This document shows, piece by piece, positions 34,601-46,557 of a stretch of 64,000 bases of DNA. This stretch comes from Tetragonia tetragonoides. Its lineage: Eukaryota > Streptophyta > Magnoliopsida > Caryophyllales > Aizoaceae. The translations under genes and the position numbers were made by a program. The DNA is taken from contig CM076143.1 in NCBI GenBank assembly GCA_038025085.1, forward strand, positions 10,005,001 to 10,069,000, in the 5' to 3' direction. Positions within the stretch are counted from its first letter, which is position 1, and every line of letters begins with the position of its first letter. Below the pieces are notes generated by a model. The model searched no databases, was not told where the DNA came from, and saw nothing but the letters and a program-made list of their open reading frames with translations.

Positions 34601-36455
34601 CTTACATAGGAAGTTAGTTTCATGGTATTACAACTTTCCTAAGTAAGTTGAGAGGATTGAAACAAACAAGACCGAATCTCAAGTACTGCCAACGTTGCTT
34701 TGCCGAGGAGTGTCATAAGATCAGTAAAAGTGTTCTATTCACATCGGAAAAATACTCTTTCAGTTGATCACCCTCCAAGTCCATATTAAACCATCCCAAA
34801 AACCCGTTTTGCAGATGAACTCTTCTTAACAGCTTGTGATCCAAGTCCAAGGGGAAAAAAGATTCTAAGGAACAATATCAGGAATGCTTGTAGAACCCAA
34901 GAGTCCCCTTGTTATCAAGATTCTAATATTATTGTGTGAGACATGAGGTGATATTGGCTTATTGGGAACACTTGATATTTTCATTAGGTGTTTAATATAT
35001 CACTGGTTTATGCCACAGGACTGCGCTTTGCTTTATTTGTTTGGATATTTTCTACCCTGTAAAACATTTCTTGTGTGGAAAATTTTTCCTTTCACTTATT
35101 GTACGGTAGATGCGATTATGCGAACGTGATATAAATGACATCAAAGCCCTTATAAGTGATGTGAGGCTTTTGATGTTAGTTATTACGCTTCTCATGTCCT
35201 GTTTTAATACTTTTGTTGTCACTTATATCCACCCACCCCCTCCCCCTCCCCACCCCCCAAAAAAAAAGAAAGAATATTTGGCCAAGTCCGAAACTGGATG
35301 GGCCATATGGGGTAATTCTTTTCTCTTCTTTAACTTCCACCAACTTATAGGCATCTCTTCCTACTCCCATCTATCAAAGGAAAGGAGGAATAAAAGATTG
35401 CCTAAAAATGGTTGCTTTGTTTTGTGTACATGAACCTTTTTTTCTTTTACACAACAATTTAGGCTTCAATGTAAGAAAATTTTGAACGAGTGAAAGTTGC
35501 AAATTTAATTTTTGTATTGGAATGTTATATATTGGAAATGGTTGATAATTAGTAGGCATGTATTTTGTGACTGGTAAAAGGAAAGTTGTTGCCTGTCTTG
35601 GTTTTTTGAACATGTACGATCGGTCGATAGCTGTAACTGAAATTTCATCTCTGCAACAGGGGCTATGTGTTTGCTGTAAGTGTCCACAGAGTTCAGCTTC
35701 TTCTGCAAGTTTTAAGTGTAAAGCGCTTTCATCATCAACAGCAGCAGAACTCGACCTCTGCTCAGGAGGAATTAACACCATCTGAAATAAGTGAGATATG
35801 TGACTACTTCAGCTGTCGTGTTGCATCAGAGCCTTATGATGCCTCACGTGTAGCATCATTTATTACTCTTCTTACGTTACCAATTTCAGTCTTAAGAGAG
35901 TTTTTGAAGCTTATAACCTGGAAGAAAGTAATGTCACAAGCACAAGGTGGAGATGTAGCGCCTGCTCAGAAACCTCGTATAGAATTGTGCCTTGAAAATC
36001 ATGCTGGTTTGAATATCGATGGAGCTTCGGGAAATTTGTCTGCGACCAAAAGTAATATCCATTATGACCGGCCCCACAACTCTGTTGAATTTGCACTCAC
36101 TGTTGTTCTTGATCCGGCTCACATACCTCACATCAATGCAGCTGGTGGTGCCGCTTGGTTACCATATTGTGTATCAGTTAGGTTGAGATACTCATTTGGG
36201 GAGAACCCAAGTGTTACCTTTCTAGGAATGGAAGGAAGCCATGGAGGCCGTGCTTGCTGGTTGAGGGTTGATGATTGGGAGAAATGCAAGCGGAGAGTGG
36301 CTCGGTCCATTGAAGTACATGGAAGTTCACCTGCTGATATTTCTCAAGGGAGGTTGAGACTAGTTGCGGACAACGTTCAAAGAATGTTGCATTTGCGCTT
36401 GCAGGGTTTAAGAGATGGCGGTGCTGGAGTTCCTGTAAGTTCTGGGGCTAGTTAA
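21915..36455 (+). CDS. MED14: Mediator complex subunit 14 (MED14/STRUWWELPETER)
   Basis: Eight coding exons: 21915-22130, 24243-25331, 25874-25971, 27803-27977, 28317-29301, 29426-30390, 31776-32806, 35660-36455. All seven introns are GT...AG and the joined frame stays open for 1784 residues (Arabidopsis MED14 is about 1700). MED14 is the backbone joining head, middle and tail modules of Mediator, the nuclear coactivator linking transcription factors to RNA polymerase II; in Arabidopsis it controls cell number and defence and cold gene expression. Recognition rests on long near-identical plant MED14 blocks: LNVLAKWCQQ at the end of exon 1, INLRSKSILH (exon 4), SYGDLIAEANKGNAPPGIYT-like and LGRPGNMCWDVKINDQHF (exon 6), CIRLTAGPLHALAAATRPAR and LRGPYWIRIIYRK (exon 7), and RPRIELCLENH (exon 8). 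Exon 5, Ser-rich, is the variable part. The start ATG is the first in frame after the CT/GA-rich leader. No lesion was seen. Introns 1, 3, 6 and 7 carry retroposons. Confidence 0.96.
23492..23652 (+). mobile_element. tRNA-derived SINE in MED14 intron 1
   Basis: A 161-bp unit with a tRNA-like head: box A-like GGGGTAGCTCAACTGGTAAG and box B GGTTCGAGTCC, then a body ending CACCCATGTTATC and a short A tail. Perfect 14-bp target duplications ATGTATTTTTGGAC at 23478-23491 and 23653-23666. Same family as 26716-26845 and 33213-33381. It lies in the sense orientation. Confidence 0.88.
25437..25460. repeat. (AT)n microsatellite in MED14 intron 2
   Basis: Twelve AT dinucleotides about 100 bp after exon 2. 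Confidence 0.9.
25583..25624. repeat. (CT)n microsatellite in MED14 intron 2
   Basis: About 21 CT dinucleotides, uninterrupted. Confidence 0.95.
26716..26845 (+). mobile_element. Degraded SINE in MED14 intron 3, same family
   Basis: Shares CTGAGGGGGTAGCTCAGCTGG, CCAGAGGTTCCAGGTTC, AACTTCAGGGCCCATAGGA and TACCCATGTTATC with the intron 1 SINE. About 20 bp around box B is deleted, and neither a poly-A tail nor a target duplication is visible, so it is an older insertion. Confidence 0.8.
31441..31717 (+). mobile_element. Au-SINE/RTE-like retroposon in MED14 intron 6
   Basis: The 3' part has GGCTAAGGCTGCGTACAACT, CTGCCTAGGCGGGAGTC and a TTGATG tail, the conserved 3' end of plant Au SINEs shared with RTE-type LINEs. 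Perfect 18-bp target duplications TGCTTGTTGTATATCCTT at 31423-31440 and 31718-31735 define a 277-bp insertion. It is longer than a usual Au SINE, so it may be a 5'-truncated RTE LINE. Confidence 0.85.
33213..33381 (-). mobile_element. tRNA-derived SINE in MED14 intron 7, antisense
   Basis: Reverse complement of the intron 1 SINE family: GTGGGTAGCTCAG head, GTTCGAGTCTCATCAGGG box B region, AACTTCAGGGTCCATGGGA and ATCCATGTTATG end. Perfect 17-bp target duplications CTTTATGCATCAACCTT at 33196-33212 and 33382-33398. It is the longest copy (169 bp) and probably closest to full length. Confidence 0.9.
34285..34674. mobile_element. TIR element (MITE) in MED14 intron 7
   Basis: Ends CGGTCATGTTTGGCTGG and, reversed, CGGTCTTGTTTGTTTCA form inverted repeats; the interior has further partly inverted words (AATTACAATTTCC / TATTACAACTTTCC). 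No convincing target duplication. 390 bp, non-coding; the superfamily is uncertain (hAT- or PIF-like). Confidence 0.55.
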
Positions 36456-37390
36456 AAAAAAGTTGACTTGCTTACACTTACACGCTTTTCCATCGGCCTC
36501 AGTTTCCCAGTTTTGAGTTCTGCTCTATAGGACAAAACCGATGTCGAGGATCTGTAATGGAATGGAAGTACAACAGGTATCTCGATCTTTAAAGTGAACA
36601 AAAGCTGTGACAGGAAGCAAGCTGATGACGCGAGCTCCTTTTTCTTGTTATGTTTAGTTGATTCATTTTCTTGAGAATTAATAGCCAGCTGAATCCAATG
36701 AAACTCCAGGTGGTATAGGGGTGTACGATAGGTAACATATGTATCTTGGCAAAAATTAGGTTTAGGAGTTAGTTGATCTTGTACAGATTAGTCACGGACA
36801 GGACTTAGACGTTGTATAAAGAAATTGTTGGAATTGTTTGCTTCATTGTTTTATACTTGTCAAGTGCCCAAAGTTCTCAAGATGTGGGCATTTATATGTA
36901 ACTCAAGAGGTTCCTTTTTTATTTATTTAAATTTTGATTTTTACAAACTCCGTGAGATGGTGGGAATTTCAAGAATACCTTATATTTTTACCTTCCACAT
37001 GCTTAACATTAACAGTCCATGTATGAAGACAATTTTTTTTTGCTCTTCATGTATGAAGACAATTGCTCTACTGTTGGTGCACTGCATTTCGTTGATATAT
37101 GCCAAGTGAGAATTGGAGATATCATGCTTATTCCTATCCAAAAACTTGGCATAAACCAAGTGTGTTGCCTTACTAACATACATAAGAAACTATTGATCCA
37201 GGCGTTTTTAAGTCCATAATTTTGAAAATAAACAATATTTTACTAGGAGTATTAGATATTGAGCTTTATTGACAATAAGTTTAAAATTGGAATTATTTGT
37301 TCAACTTAGAATAGGAATTTATTTTCGAAATTGGCACAGAATGATTTATACTATTGCTCGAATATGCAAAATAGACTCAATTATACTATT

Positions 37391-37651
37391 GCTCTGTTTG
37401 ATTCACCTTAATTTTACTTCAGTTCAGTTCAGTCCAGTTAAGTTCAGTTCATGTGTAACTTTATAACTCATATAACTTTTCCGAAATAGTTCATGATGAT
37501 AATTATGTCATCGGAAAGATCTCAAAGCATACTTTCAAATGAGTCCAATATTAACTATGTTTGGACGAATTTTAAATGGTTAACGATTAAGTTTAAAAAA
37601 TCAATTTCAGTTCAATTCATTTTAGTTTTATCCAGGTGAATCAAACGGAGC
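37391..37651. mobile_element. MITE with GCTCYGTTTGATTCACC termini
   Basis: Left end GCTCTGTTTGATTCACCT and right end, reversed, GGCTCCGTTTGATTCACCT are inverted repeats. AGTTCAG-type words near both ends recall the MITE at 20054-20319. A short CTAT occurs beside both ends but is too short to count as a target duplication. 261 bp, non-coding. Confidence 0.7.
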
Positions 37652-38009
37652 CTATCTGTGCTTATTAATTCCAATTATTGCTATATTTTCTCTAGGATAC
37701 CAATTTCAACATATCTAAAGTTTTTGTTTCTAGTCTAAAAGAATTAGGGGTGATAAACAGGTCAGATTTGATAATTCTCAGTCGAGTCATTTATCATTCT
37801 TTAGGATACCAATTCAACATATCTAAAGTACTAACCAATCAATTATCATTATTCTCAATAATAAGTGCTAACCAATTGATAATTTTTTATATCAAGGGAA
37901 TAATGGCATACGATATATATAACAAAGACATTGCAATAACCTAAGAGAATTTAGTTTAAGTCATTCTTTTTTCCTTCTTTTTTTTGGGTAATACTTCTAT
38001 AATTGCTTG

Positions 38010-38113
38010 GTCTCTCTTCTAGGCGACTAGTTAGGGGTAAGACTGCGTACATCTGGACCTCCCCAGACCCCGCCCTAGGCGGGATACTTACTGGGTTGTT
38101 GTTGTTGTTGTTG
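38010..38113 (+). mobile_element. Short Au-like SINE with 18-bp target duplications
   Basis: TAGGGGTAAGACTGCGTACA, CCCCAGACCCCGCCCTAGG and a (TTG)n tail are the Au SINE 3' end. Perfect 18-bp repeats TACTTCTATAATTGCTTG at 37992-38009 and 38114-38131 bound a 104-bp insert, so it was probably 5'-truncated on insertion. Confidence 0.9.
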
Positions 38114-38827
38114 TACTTCTATAATTGCTTGCCTGTTTCTTTCTTTTTGTTTTTTTCTCCCTTTATCAAAATGTTTTTCCAACACAATCAGGGATGTGAA
38201 AAAAGATCACTCACCTAATCAACACAAAAGCTCCTTTCACTTTTCAAAAGAGAAACAGGTGATCCAATGAGCAACCCCAGTTCAATTCTTTACTCTTTTA
38301 CCTTTCTAATTTATTTATATTTTCATTCAAAAAAGAAGCTTCCAACTTTGCTTTCCTAGACAACCAACCATTATCCATTTCATTTCAACTTCCATTACAT
38401 CTCAATTTCTCCATAAACATCATATACATTATACAAACATGCTCCCAAAAATGACAGGTCCCCACTATCCCCCACTATTACAGGAAAAACAAAAGAGCAT
38501 TGGTCATAGATGTCTGGTTCATACCCCACTAATTTTCCCCCAACATTGATTACTAGAGGTTATGAATAAATATATGAACCCACATCAAATTATACTTTTG
38601 ACAAACTTTATACTTTCAAAGACTTGACCACCATAGGATAAGAGAAAACATCCAAGTGCCCACCTACCTTTTTCTCCCTCCTAAAACATTGCCAATCTGC
38701 CTTCCTTTGACAAAACTGAAAATATGATGCAAATAGTGTCCCCATCTAAAGGTGAACTATCTTCCATTGGGAATGAGTTAGGTGCAAAATCTAGAAAAGC
38801 CCTTCACATCCTTGAAGATCGTGACGA

Positions 38828-41800
38828 TTAGGGAGGCGGGTTCGACTCAGGCTTAACTATAGCTGGAGGATCAAGGGGCGGAGGTGGGTGAGACCGGAAA
38901 ATGGCCGAGGCAAGTGAAACAGGCATGATGCAGAGTGCCTTGGACTGAAGGAACTGCATAGCAGCTCCAATGTCTTGCTCCATCAGTTTTGCTACTTGCT
39001 GCTCTGCGCCGTCATTTGACCATTTCTCCCACACTTGCTGGCTCCCTTCAACGCCTTCTCCCTTTAGGATGGCACAATATATACCAATTGACTCGGATGA
39101 TTCAGAATGCAAAAATAGAAAAAGGATATGCATATTTCACTAGTGAAAAACCATGCACAAGTATCTGAATTCATCATGGTGTTTGTGTTACCTCAACAGA
39201 TGATGGAGGCACATCAGCTACAAGTTGTGCTACAGCACCTGCTCCACCCAATCTGCTCATACTTAATACCTATGTACAACAACACCCTGGTAAGTCCTGA
39301 CGCTGGACAGGTCTGGAAGAATGGTCATATTTTACACAACCTTACCCCTGATAGGGTTGCAAGAGACATTGTCTTCAATAGACCCACAAATGATTTTGAT
39401 ACAAAGTGTGGAGGTGGAAAAGAAATCTCAAATTTAACTTTATACAGTAATATAATAGATAATTAGATATTACTAGTTTTTGATAAAATTAATTTACCTT
39501 ATTGATGTCATTAACAATACTAAGATGCCAATACAAATAAAGGAACACGACAGGTTAAAAACATGGAATTAAAAAGGGAAAAAGGACACACACCTTGGCT
39601 ATTTCCACTCAAGAATAGCATGATAGCAACTACATTTTTTTTTTTTGATGAAACGATAGCAACTAATCTTACACAGAAAAAGGGGGGGGGGGGTTCATAT
39701 GGCAGTTACTTATTAACTCTTGTAAAGTTTTTGAATGACATCATATCACTGATTTATTATGGAATCCAAAAGAAGATACCTTGACTTGGAGCCTTAGAAA
39801 TTTGACGTAATCAACGATTTCATCAAGCATTGCCGCCCTATCGGTCTGTGTAATTAGTGCTAATGTATTAGAGCAGAAAAAAGAGTACTTCACATCCTAT
39901 ACCATATAGCTAATGATATAGCACGTTAGAATCATAGAAATATATGACTCAAGGAAACAAAGGGGGGACCTGACCTTGTTACAGCTGGGAACCAGTTCCT
40001 GCAAAGCTTTCATTCTTTCGGCTATCCTTTCCCTACGCAACTACACATATATGATAGATACTATTATGATAAAGGATAATTATTCCCAAACTTTATCCTG
40101 AAACGATCTTGGTAGTAAACTAGTACGATGAAAGTAGTTCACATAAAAAGGGAAAGGAGAGCCTAGGCTGAGAAGTGAAGTTTACCCGTTCAGCAATACT
40201 GTGCGGATCAGTGGCTTGACCACGCCTTGCTCGCACCCTAGGTCGGATTGCTGGTGGATGTGACATTCCAGGAGCTGGGGCAGGTGTAGCTTGGCCCTGA
40301 AAGCTCTGCATACCCATACATCAAATGAATGAGTAAATGCAGCAGAAGCAGGGCAAAATAATATTTTTTGTTATGGATACATAGTATTTAGTCGTATATT
40401 TGGGAGAAAAAGGATATAATGTGTGCCAAAGTGTAGGAACACAACAGTGACGACCAAATGAGCGAGCCTCTACTACTTACCAAGTGAAATCAACAATATT
40501 AATGTATCGGGTCATTCTGATACTTCATGAATAGAATATAGAAATGTATGCTGCACCTTACAATTAATAACAACCGAAGTGTACAACGAAGAACAATCAA
40601 CATTGTGGTATTTAACTTAAACATTCATTCAAAACAAAAGGTCTCCTATAAGGAAGCCTCAAAGTGAGGCCACCTCTATAGCCAAACATGACGTCACCAT
40701 GACATCATGCTTGTTTGAGGCGCCTCACGTTGAGGCCGCCTCATATGAGTTTTGTGTATTCCAAATGGTTCCCTGCCAAATTTTGATAAGTCACAAAAGA
40801 AGTAATTCACATTATATATCCGTCCAAGAATGAAAGAAAAATCAAGGTTGTTTTCAAATTAAAGTTCAAACATTCAATCAAAATGGTTCACTTGCAAACT
40901 TTGACAAGAGTTGGCAAAAGAAGTAATTCACATTGTAACCTTGTGAGCAAAAGGTAATTCACATTGTAACCTTGTTTCTTAGGCACCAGAATCCACAATT
41001 TTCCCTTCTCGCTTAGCTAGCCAAATGCAGTGTATAGCGAATTAAAAGAGGGAAAGAGTTCTTCTCTGACAAAACTTGTATATACCTACTAACTTTTCTT
41101 TTCATGAGCAAACTTGATTTTTGAGTGAAATTGAGCAGCTTTGCTAGTTTGAAGATCGGTTTTATTACAAAGAAACTAAAAGATAGGTGGTTCTTGAATG
41201 CCAATACTAATTCTAGGTGGTTTCCAGGTAAAAGAAAAAAAGGAAAGAAAACTGATATGCCACATATAGAATATGCTTCTTTCATTCCTGATTTGATAAA
41301 CAAATTTTGCTCATCTCACACACTACAACGGTCGTCTCACAGTAGGTCCCCGTCGCATTTGGAACGTCATAAATATGGGATTGAATTTTAGGGCAACGCT
41401 GTCGACAAATGCATCTCTCTTGTGGGGCCCACTTAGTGGTTTTTTTTTTCTTTTCTTCCCCTCTTTTTTATTATTTGTTTTGGCTTTGCTTGATGGTTAA
41501 CAATTTGGATTCACAACATTGGAAAGAAAAATCACAAATAGGGTCCTAAGTAAGCAGTGCTTCTGTGGCAACTATGTCGCATGCATCGTGAGTTCGTGAC
41601 TCAAGCCATTGAAGACACTCTTAAGCTACTACACATGGGATAAAGAGCATCTATTCTGCTTTATTACTGCTAGAAATTCCACAACTCTTTTCACACTAGA
41701 AGTAAAAGAAAGAGAAAGAAACTACCAATAGATAAGAAAATAAATAGGGAAGTATATGTTCAAAGAATATAAGAATATATAAATAGGGAAGTAAAGGTAT

Positions 41801-44509
41801 CCTGCCCAAGTTTTCTACCTATTGAGTTGAAATTTAATATATTTGATACCACTAAAAGCCATAGATTTTCACTCAAAAAAAGCCATGGCTGTGACTCAGT
41901 CAATTTGATATCAGATATTCTCAAATTTTCTAACCTTAGAAACTGCCAGTGTCAACTCTTATGAATTAGGATATGGAAATGACCAAAAGATTTAGTAAAT
42001 GAGGGCCCCACGCGCTTTTCTCACTCCTTGACAGGCGCTTCAGTTGGGCAGTGCATGACTAGGATGCTTTATCTTTCTTGGTGACAACAATTAACCCTAA
42101 GAATGCTAGAAAGGACTATGATGTCCCCACAATTTGTAAAAGCTTGCTCTACACGTGTGAAAATCAGCACATGTGCAAGAAGCAAGCAAAAAACTAGCCC
42201 ACCCCTCTCTTTAAACACGTGCAAATGAGTCTCGGACTAATCACTATGCCCACTTGATTATTGATGGCCTAACCATCTCATATTATAGGCATCTGGCCTA
42301 CAATTTGGCCGTTTCAATTCCAGTAAAGAATATAATCATAGGAATCCTATAACCAATTGCGAAATTGTCCTAATCATCCCTTTTCTCAATTTATCGCAAT
42401 ACTCAAATCCGCGAAAATCCCCCAAATGACAATTTGATGATGAAAAAAGTGTACATGTACTTTTATGTAAATAAGAAGATAAGTTTTATGAGAAGTTAAA
42501 AGGCACGCGCAAACTAATGTCACCACATCATCAAATTAATTAGAATGCCTTAGATAAACAAACGTGAAGGAGTTAAGCTAGATAGCCGATTAAGCAACCA
42601 TCTAGGGCTAATTTGCTGGAAATCGGAAAGTTACTAAATCTGATAATTGACATTCAACAAATTATCAACTTCTACACATTTCCAGATTTTCCACACATGG
42701 CAAGAGGAATTACTAGCTTCTCTTCCTGTATTTGTTCGTTTATCTTTTTTCAGCTCAATTTGTTCAAAGAAACATGAAAGTTGATACTACTAGATCAAAA
42801 TTCCCCAGTTGAAATATGTAGCCTAGACGGTGATGAGTATCCCCTAATGATACCACTAGATCAAAATTTCCAAGTTGAAATAATTAACCTACACAGTCAT
42901 AAGTATACCAAATTGGAACTTGAAGGCAAAGAAACAAACCAAGACAAGGGTAAGTCACCTGGTGAACTTGCATAGAAGGATGTGTAGGTCGAAGGGCATG
43001 AGGTTGCACTTGCATCTGTCCAAATGTTGGGAATAAGTTTGTCAAATGCAGTGAGTCACTCTCCTGTATAGAAATCACACAAAACACTTGTTATTCTTTC
43101 ATCCACCAAAACCCAATTCTGTTCCATTTCGATTTACAAGACAAAGGGAAAATGAGAACAATTTCATCAACTACAATTATATCACTACAATTACATCTAC
43201 ACTTCTAATTATGGATGCATATGAGTTCAAGCTCGCCGTGATATTATCAATTCCAGTTGTTGATAGTATGTCTATTGTAAGCTAACCTTTTTGTTTAGTC
43301 TACTGCACAACATGGAATAGCAACAAACTGAACCTCACAAAGGTAATGTCAATATCAGGGATCGCAGAAACACTAATCGACCAATGGATTAATTTATTCT
43401 TAATAAGTACAATCAATGACAAAGTTCATAATAATTCAGCTTATGCACATACTAATCTACTTCCGGGGCGAGTCAAAAGTAAGCAATGGATATGCTCCCA
43501 TTTCAAAAATCATAGGTTAAGACCTTGTGGTCACATACATCTAAAAGAGATATGGACCGTAACATAATAGAGTACCAGTACCCACATTACAATTAACTTA
43601 AGGGACCACAATACCATGATATATTGATACCTCATTACCTCCACAACCAAATTATTTTTATCAATCAAATGAACAGAATTCTAATCTACATTTGACTTCA
43701 TCTAAACCACAACAACCGAGTAAGTATCAGCCTAGGGCGGAGTCTGGGGAAGTTCACCTGTACGCAGCCTTACCCCTAACTAGTTGCTTAGTACAAAACA
43801 AAGCATAATGGATAGCATAGTGGTGAAGAAGAAGAACCCAAAAAATCAACTCCATTTTCCAATCTGAAAGCCACTACTCCTAGTCCTATAGTCCTATTGT
43901 ACTATACAGCGACTAGTTTTATGTTATACTCCGTAGGAAGAAAACAAGGCCAAAAACAAATATTAATGGTCCAACTAGGTACATATAACCTAGAATAGTA
44001 ACATAAACAGAAAAAACAGGTGAACATGATTAAGAAATTGATACTCCAACACAGAATAAGTCCCAACACAAGCTGACAAACACCCATTCATCAAATCCAG
44101 AAAACAATACTATAACCCAAATGCAAATATAAATACCCCCCAACCATTTCACACTAGAGAGAGAAAGAGACATTTAGAGAGAGAAACTCACATTCATTCT
44201 AGAAGAAGATGAAGAAGCATTACCACCATCACCAACACCACTAGAAGAACCCCCATGATCCAAATTGAGGCCCAAAGGCAAGCCCAAACCCATCCCTGAC
44301 CTAAACCCACCAAGCCCAACATTGACCCCACCATGACCATGCCCGTCACCCGGGCCCAAGCCCAACAAAATTGATGATGACCCATCACCTGGCCCACCCA
44401 TATACCCACCACCACCAGCTTCATTGCCAGCAGAACTATAACCTCCCACTGACATTATTTGCTCAAAAAACTCATCTCCTAACCCTTCTGGCGGTTGATT
44501 ACTTGCCAT
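38828..44509 (-). CDS. UNE12: bHLH transcription factor, UNE12/bHLH59-like
   Basis: Seven coding exons on the - strand, in transcript order: 44192-44509, 42959-43063, 40186-40305, 39975-40040, 39780-39845, 39192-39269, 38828-39061. Every junction is GT/AG and in phase 0; the product is 328 residues (Arabidopsis UNE12 about 310). The N-terminus [18 protein letters not shown] and the Gly-rich region that follows match the UNE12 group. The basic region [21 protein letters not shown] has His176, Glu180 and Arg184, the H-E-R set needed to bind E-box/G-box DNA; helix-loop-helix continues through [20 protein letters not shown]. The C-terminus ([28 protein letters not shown]) is also conserved. It acts in the nucleus as a dimer; UNE12 is linked to fertilisation and temperature-dependent defence in Arabidopsis. 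Introns fall at the edges of the basic region, helix 1-loop and helix 2. The close paralogues bHLH7 and bHLH66/69/82 (LRL) are alternatives to UNE12. Confidence 0.94.
40643..40749. mobile_element. 107-bp MITE in bHLH intron 2
   Basis: Ends CTCCTATAAGGAAGCCTCAA and, reversed, CTCATATGAGGCGGCCTCAA form inverted repeats of about 34 bp. The middle holds ATGACGTCACCATGACATCATG, which includes the bZIP-type site TGACGTCA. A relative lies at 44981-45086. No target duplication is clear. Confidence 0.65.
43706..43792 (-). mobile_element. Au-like SINE fragment in bHLH intron 1
   Basis: On the - strand TAGTTAGGGGTAAGGCTGCG, CCCCAGACTCCGCCCTAGG and a TTG-rich end match the SINE at 38010-38113. No target duplication was found. 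It has the same orientation as the host gene. Confidence 0.8.
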
Positions 44510-44806
44510 TTTTACTCTAAAGTTTATAACTTTAAGGCTTTAAGCACCCCAAAATTAGCAGAATGGAAGTTTACAAACAGAGCTAGTTGAAAGTTGAAAC
44601 CTTTATAAGGAAAGCAGAGAAATTTTAATGGGGATTTTTAAAGGGAGAAATATATAAACATAGAAAGAGCCTAATATCTGTGCCTGATAAGCCGGAAAAA
44701 AGAGGTGGGTGTTACGGCTTACAAGGGGAATGGTGGGGTTTTTGTGTTGGAATTTGAATTTTTGTTAGGATTTGGAGATTTGGGAGGGTTTATGAAGAGA
44801 GAAATG

Positions 44807-44810
<4 letters not shown>

Positions 44811-44849
<39 letters not shown>
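44811..44849 (-). promoter_or_regulatory. (GA)n tract upstream of the bHLH gene
   Basis: About 19 AG repeats 300 bp upstream of the start codon, hence CT on the transcribed sense. It mirrors the CT tract before MED14 and may be a BPC/GAGA-binding or core-promoter pyrimidine patch. Confidence 0.45.
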
Positions 44850-44853
<4 letters not shown>

Positions 44854-44980
44854 GAAGTAAGAGAGAGATGGAGTGGGATTGTGGGAGCGGTTTGTTTGGT
44901 AGGTTGTTTTTCTGTTTATCTTTGGTCTGACTTGGGTGAGTGGCCTTTTATGGCTATGGTGATTACTAGTAAAATGGGTT

Positions 44981-45086
44981 TCTTATAATACCGGCTCAAT
45001 ATGAAGTCACCTTTATAAACAAGAGTGATATTACCATAATATCATGTTTGTTTGAGACGCATTATGTTAAATCCGACTAATTTGAG
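44981..45086. mobile_element. Second copy of the 107-bp MITE, in the bHLH upstream region
   Basis: Aligns end to end with 40643-40749: TCTTATAATACCGGCTCAAT / TCCTATAAGGAAGCCTCAAA at the left, ATATCATGTTTGTTTGAGAC in the centre and right. It is more diverged, and the TGACGTCA word is lost. Confidence 0.55.
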
Positions 45087-46557
45087 TTGTCGTGTTACTA
45101 GTACGTATATTACTAGTAATTGTGTAAGTATGCATAAAGTGTGAGAGAGACTAACAAGGAATAACAAGGAGGTGGATTAGTATATTTAATTGAATGGTGT
45201 TATGGGTGGGTGAAGGAATTTCTAGGGGTACTATAGAGTATATAGACAGGGCCATGGAAGATGTGACACAGTTCCCAATCATTCTCCTCCTTTTTTTTAC
45301 TTTAGTAAAAATTAACCCCTTTGTAGTATGACAAAAAAAATAATTAGAAAAGAAAAGGCATATGTCATTGGAAAATCCAGATCCCCTTAAAGATTGTAAG
45401 CTTTTGAGAAATGTTATACAAGCATTCTAGTTGAAGGAGCCAATTTAATTACTCCACACTTAAAATCATCATCTCATGATTTCATAAGCTCTTCATTAAT
45501 GTAAGTAGATTTTTAGTATATACAATATGGTGTCCATCACTCTTATTAGAGAAGGCTACAACGTCGCAAATTGCCTGATAAAATCCTAGTCAGGAGCTAA
45601 TTTTTCATGTTTATGGTATATAGAGTTTGGTTATATAATTGTAGGAACCTCATTAGAAATCGCATGTTGGAGCATAAGTTTGATGGTAAAACTAATAACT
45701 ATGGACTATGGTGACTCTTGTGAGATGGATCATTAGAGTCCTTTCTCTAGAGTTCCTATTTCTCTTACTATTAGATTAGAGAAAGAAACTCTAAAAGATT
45801 TAACACGAGTAATGTTGTAGGATGAAATTGGAGTTGGGTCAAGAAAACCCAATTGTTGATGGAATATATACAATCTATCAACTCAATCACATATTTCTCC
45901 TTCCATCACTTGTGCAGTTGTGCTTGTTAAAAAAGAATTCATCTTTTTGTTGGAAAAGCTTGCGCGCATGAAACTTGGCACCCATTATTCAAGTCCCCAT
46001 TGATGTCAAATGTTAAATGCATCCTGACCTACACTTCTGCATACGCATAACTTAGTCTTTAGAAAGCAATTTTATTTTTAGGTGATAGTGCCATTTGAGA
46101 ATGTCAAAGATGTTATCTTCCGAATTAACTCATACCCCAATTCATGATCAATCCGTCTTGTGTGAGGCCGCCTCACCTTGAGGCCTTATGTACACTAAAA
46201 GGCTAGAAGTCAGGCCCATGACCCAACTAAAACAACCTCAAACCCGCGTCCAAATCATTAAATCCAGCCTAAACAAAAACAAAACAAAAAAAAAGAACAA
46301 ATTTAATGTCCTCTCTCTCCTCAAACGGTTAACAAAACATGGCTCTCTCTCACTCTCTCTCCTCAAATCGAAGCTCGCTCTCACTTTCTCTCCTCAAAAT
46401 CACAAATTTTCAGGCAATTTCATTGCTCAAATTCGCAAAATTAGCTACTTAGAAACGCAAAATCGATTTCAAACTCAAATTTCGTGTTTAAATTTTCACA
46501 AAAATTCAATTTTTGACCTAGATTTTGCCTATTTTTTGAGCTGGTTTGTTTAGCAAC

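Larger units (their letters stand above)
36456..38827. other. Interval between MED14 and the bHLH gene
   Basis: Both genes point their 3' ends into this 2.4 kb. It should hold the MED14 3' UTR at the left and the bHLH 3' UTR at the right; I could not fix poly-A sites. One MITE (37391-37651) and one SINE (38010-38113) lie here. No further gene is seen. Confidence 0.6.
44510..46139. other. bHLH promoter and intergenic DNA
   Basis: Contains the 5' leader and promoter of the - strand bHLH gene, a GA run (44811-44849) and a 107-bp-family MITE. Around 45670-45710 a short peptide KFDGKTNNYGLW recalls copia Gag N-termini but is isolated and followed by stops. No gene is recognised. Confidence 0.5.

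Noticed and set aside
45660..45720. Copia Gag remnant (KFDGKTNNYGLW)
   Set aside because: Only about 12 residues match and stops follow at once; too short to annotate as an element.
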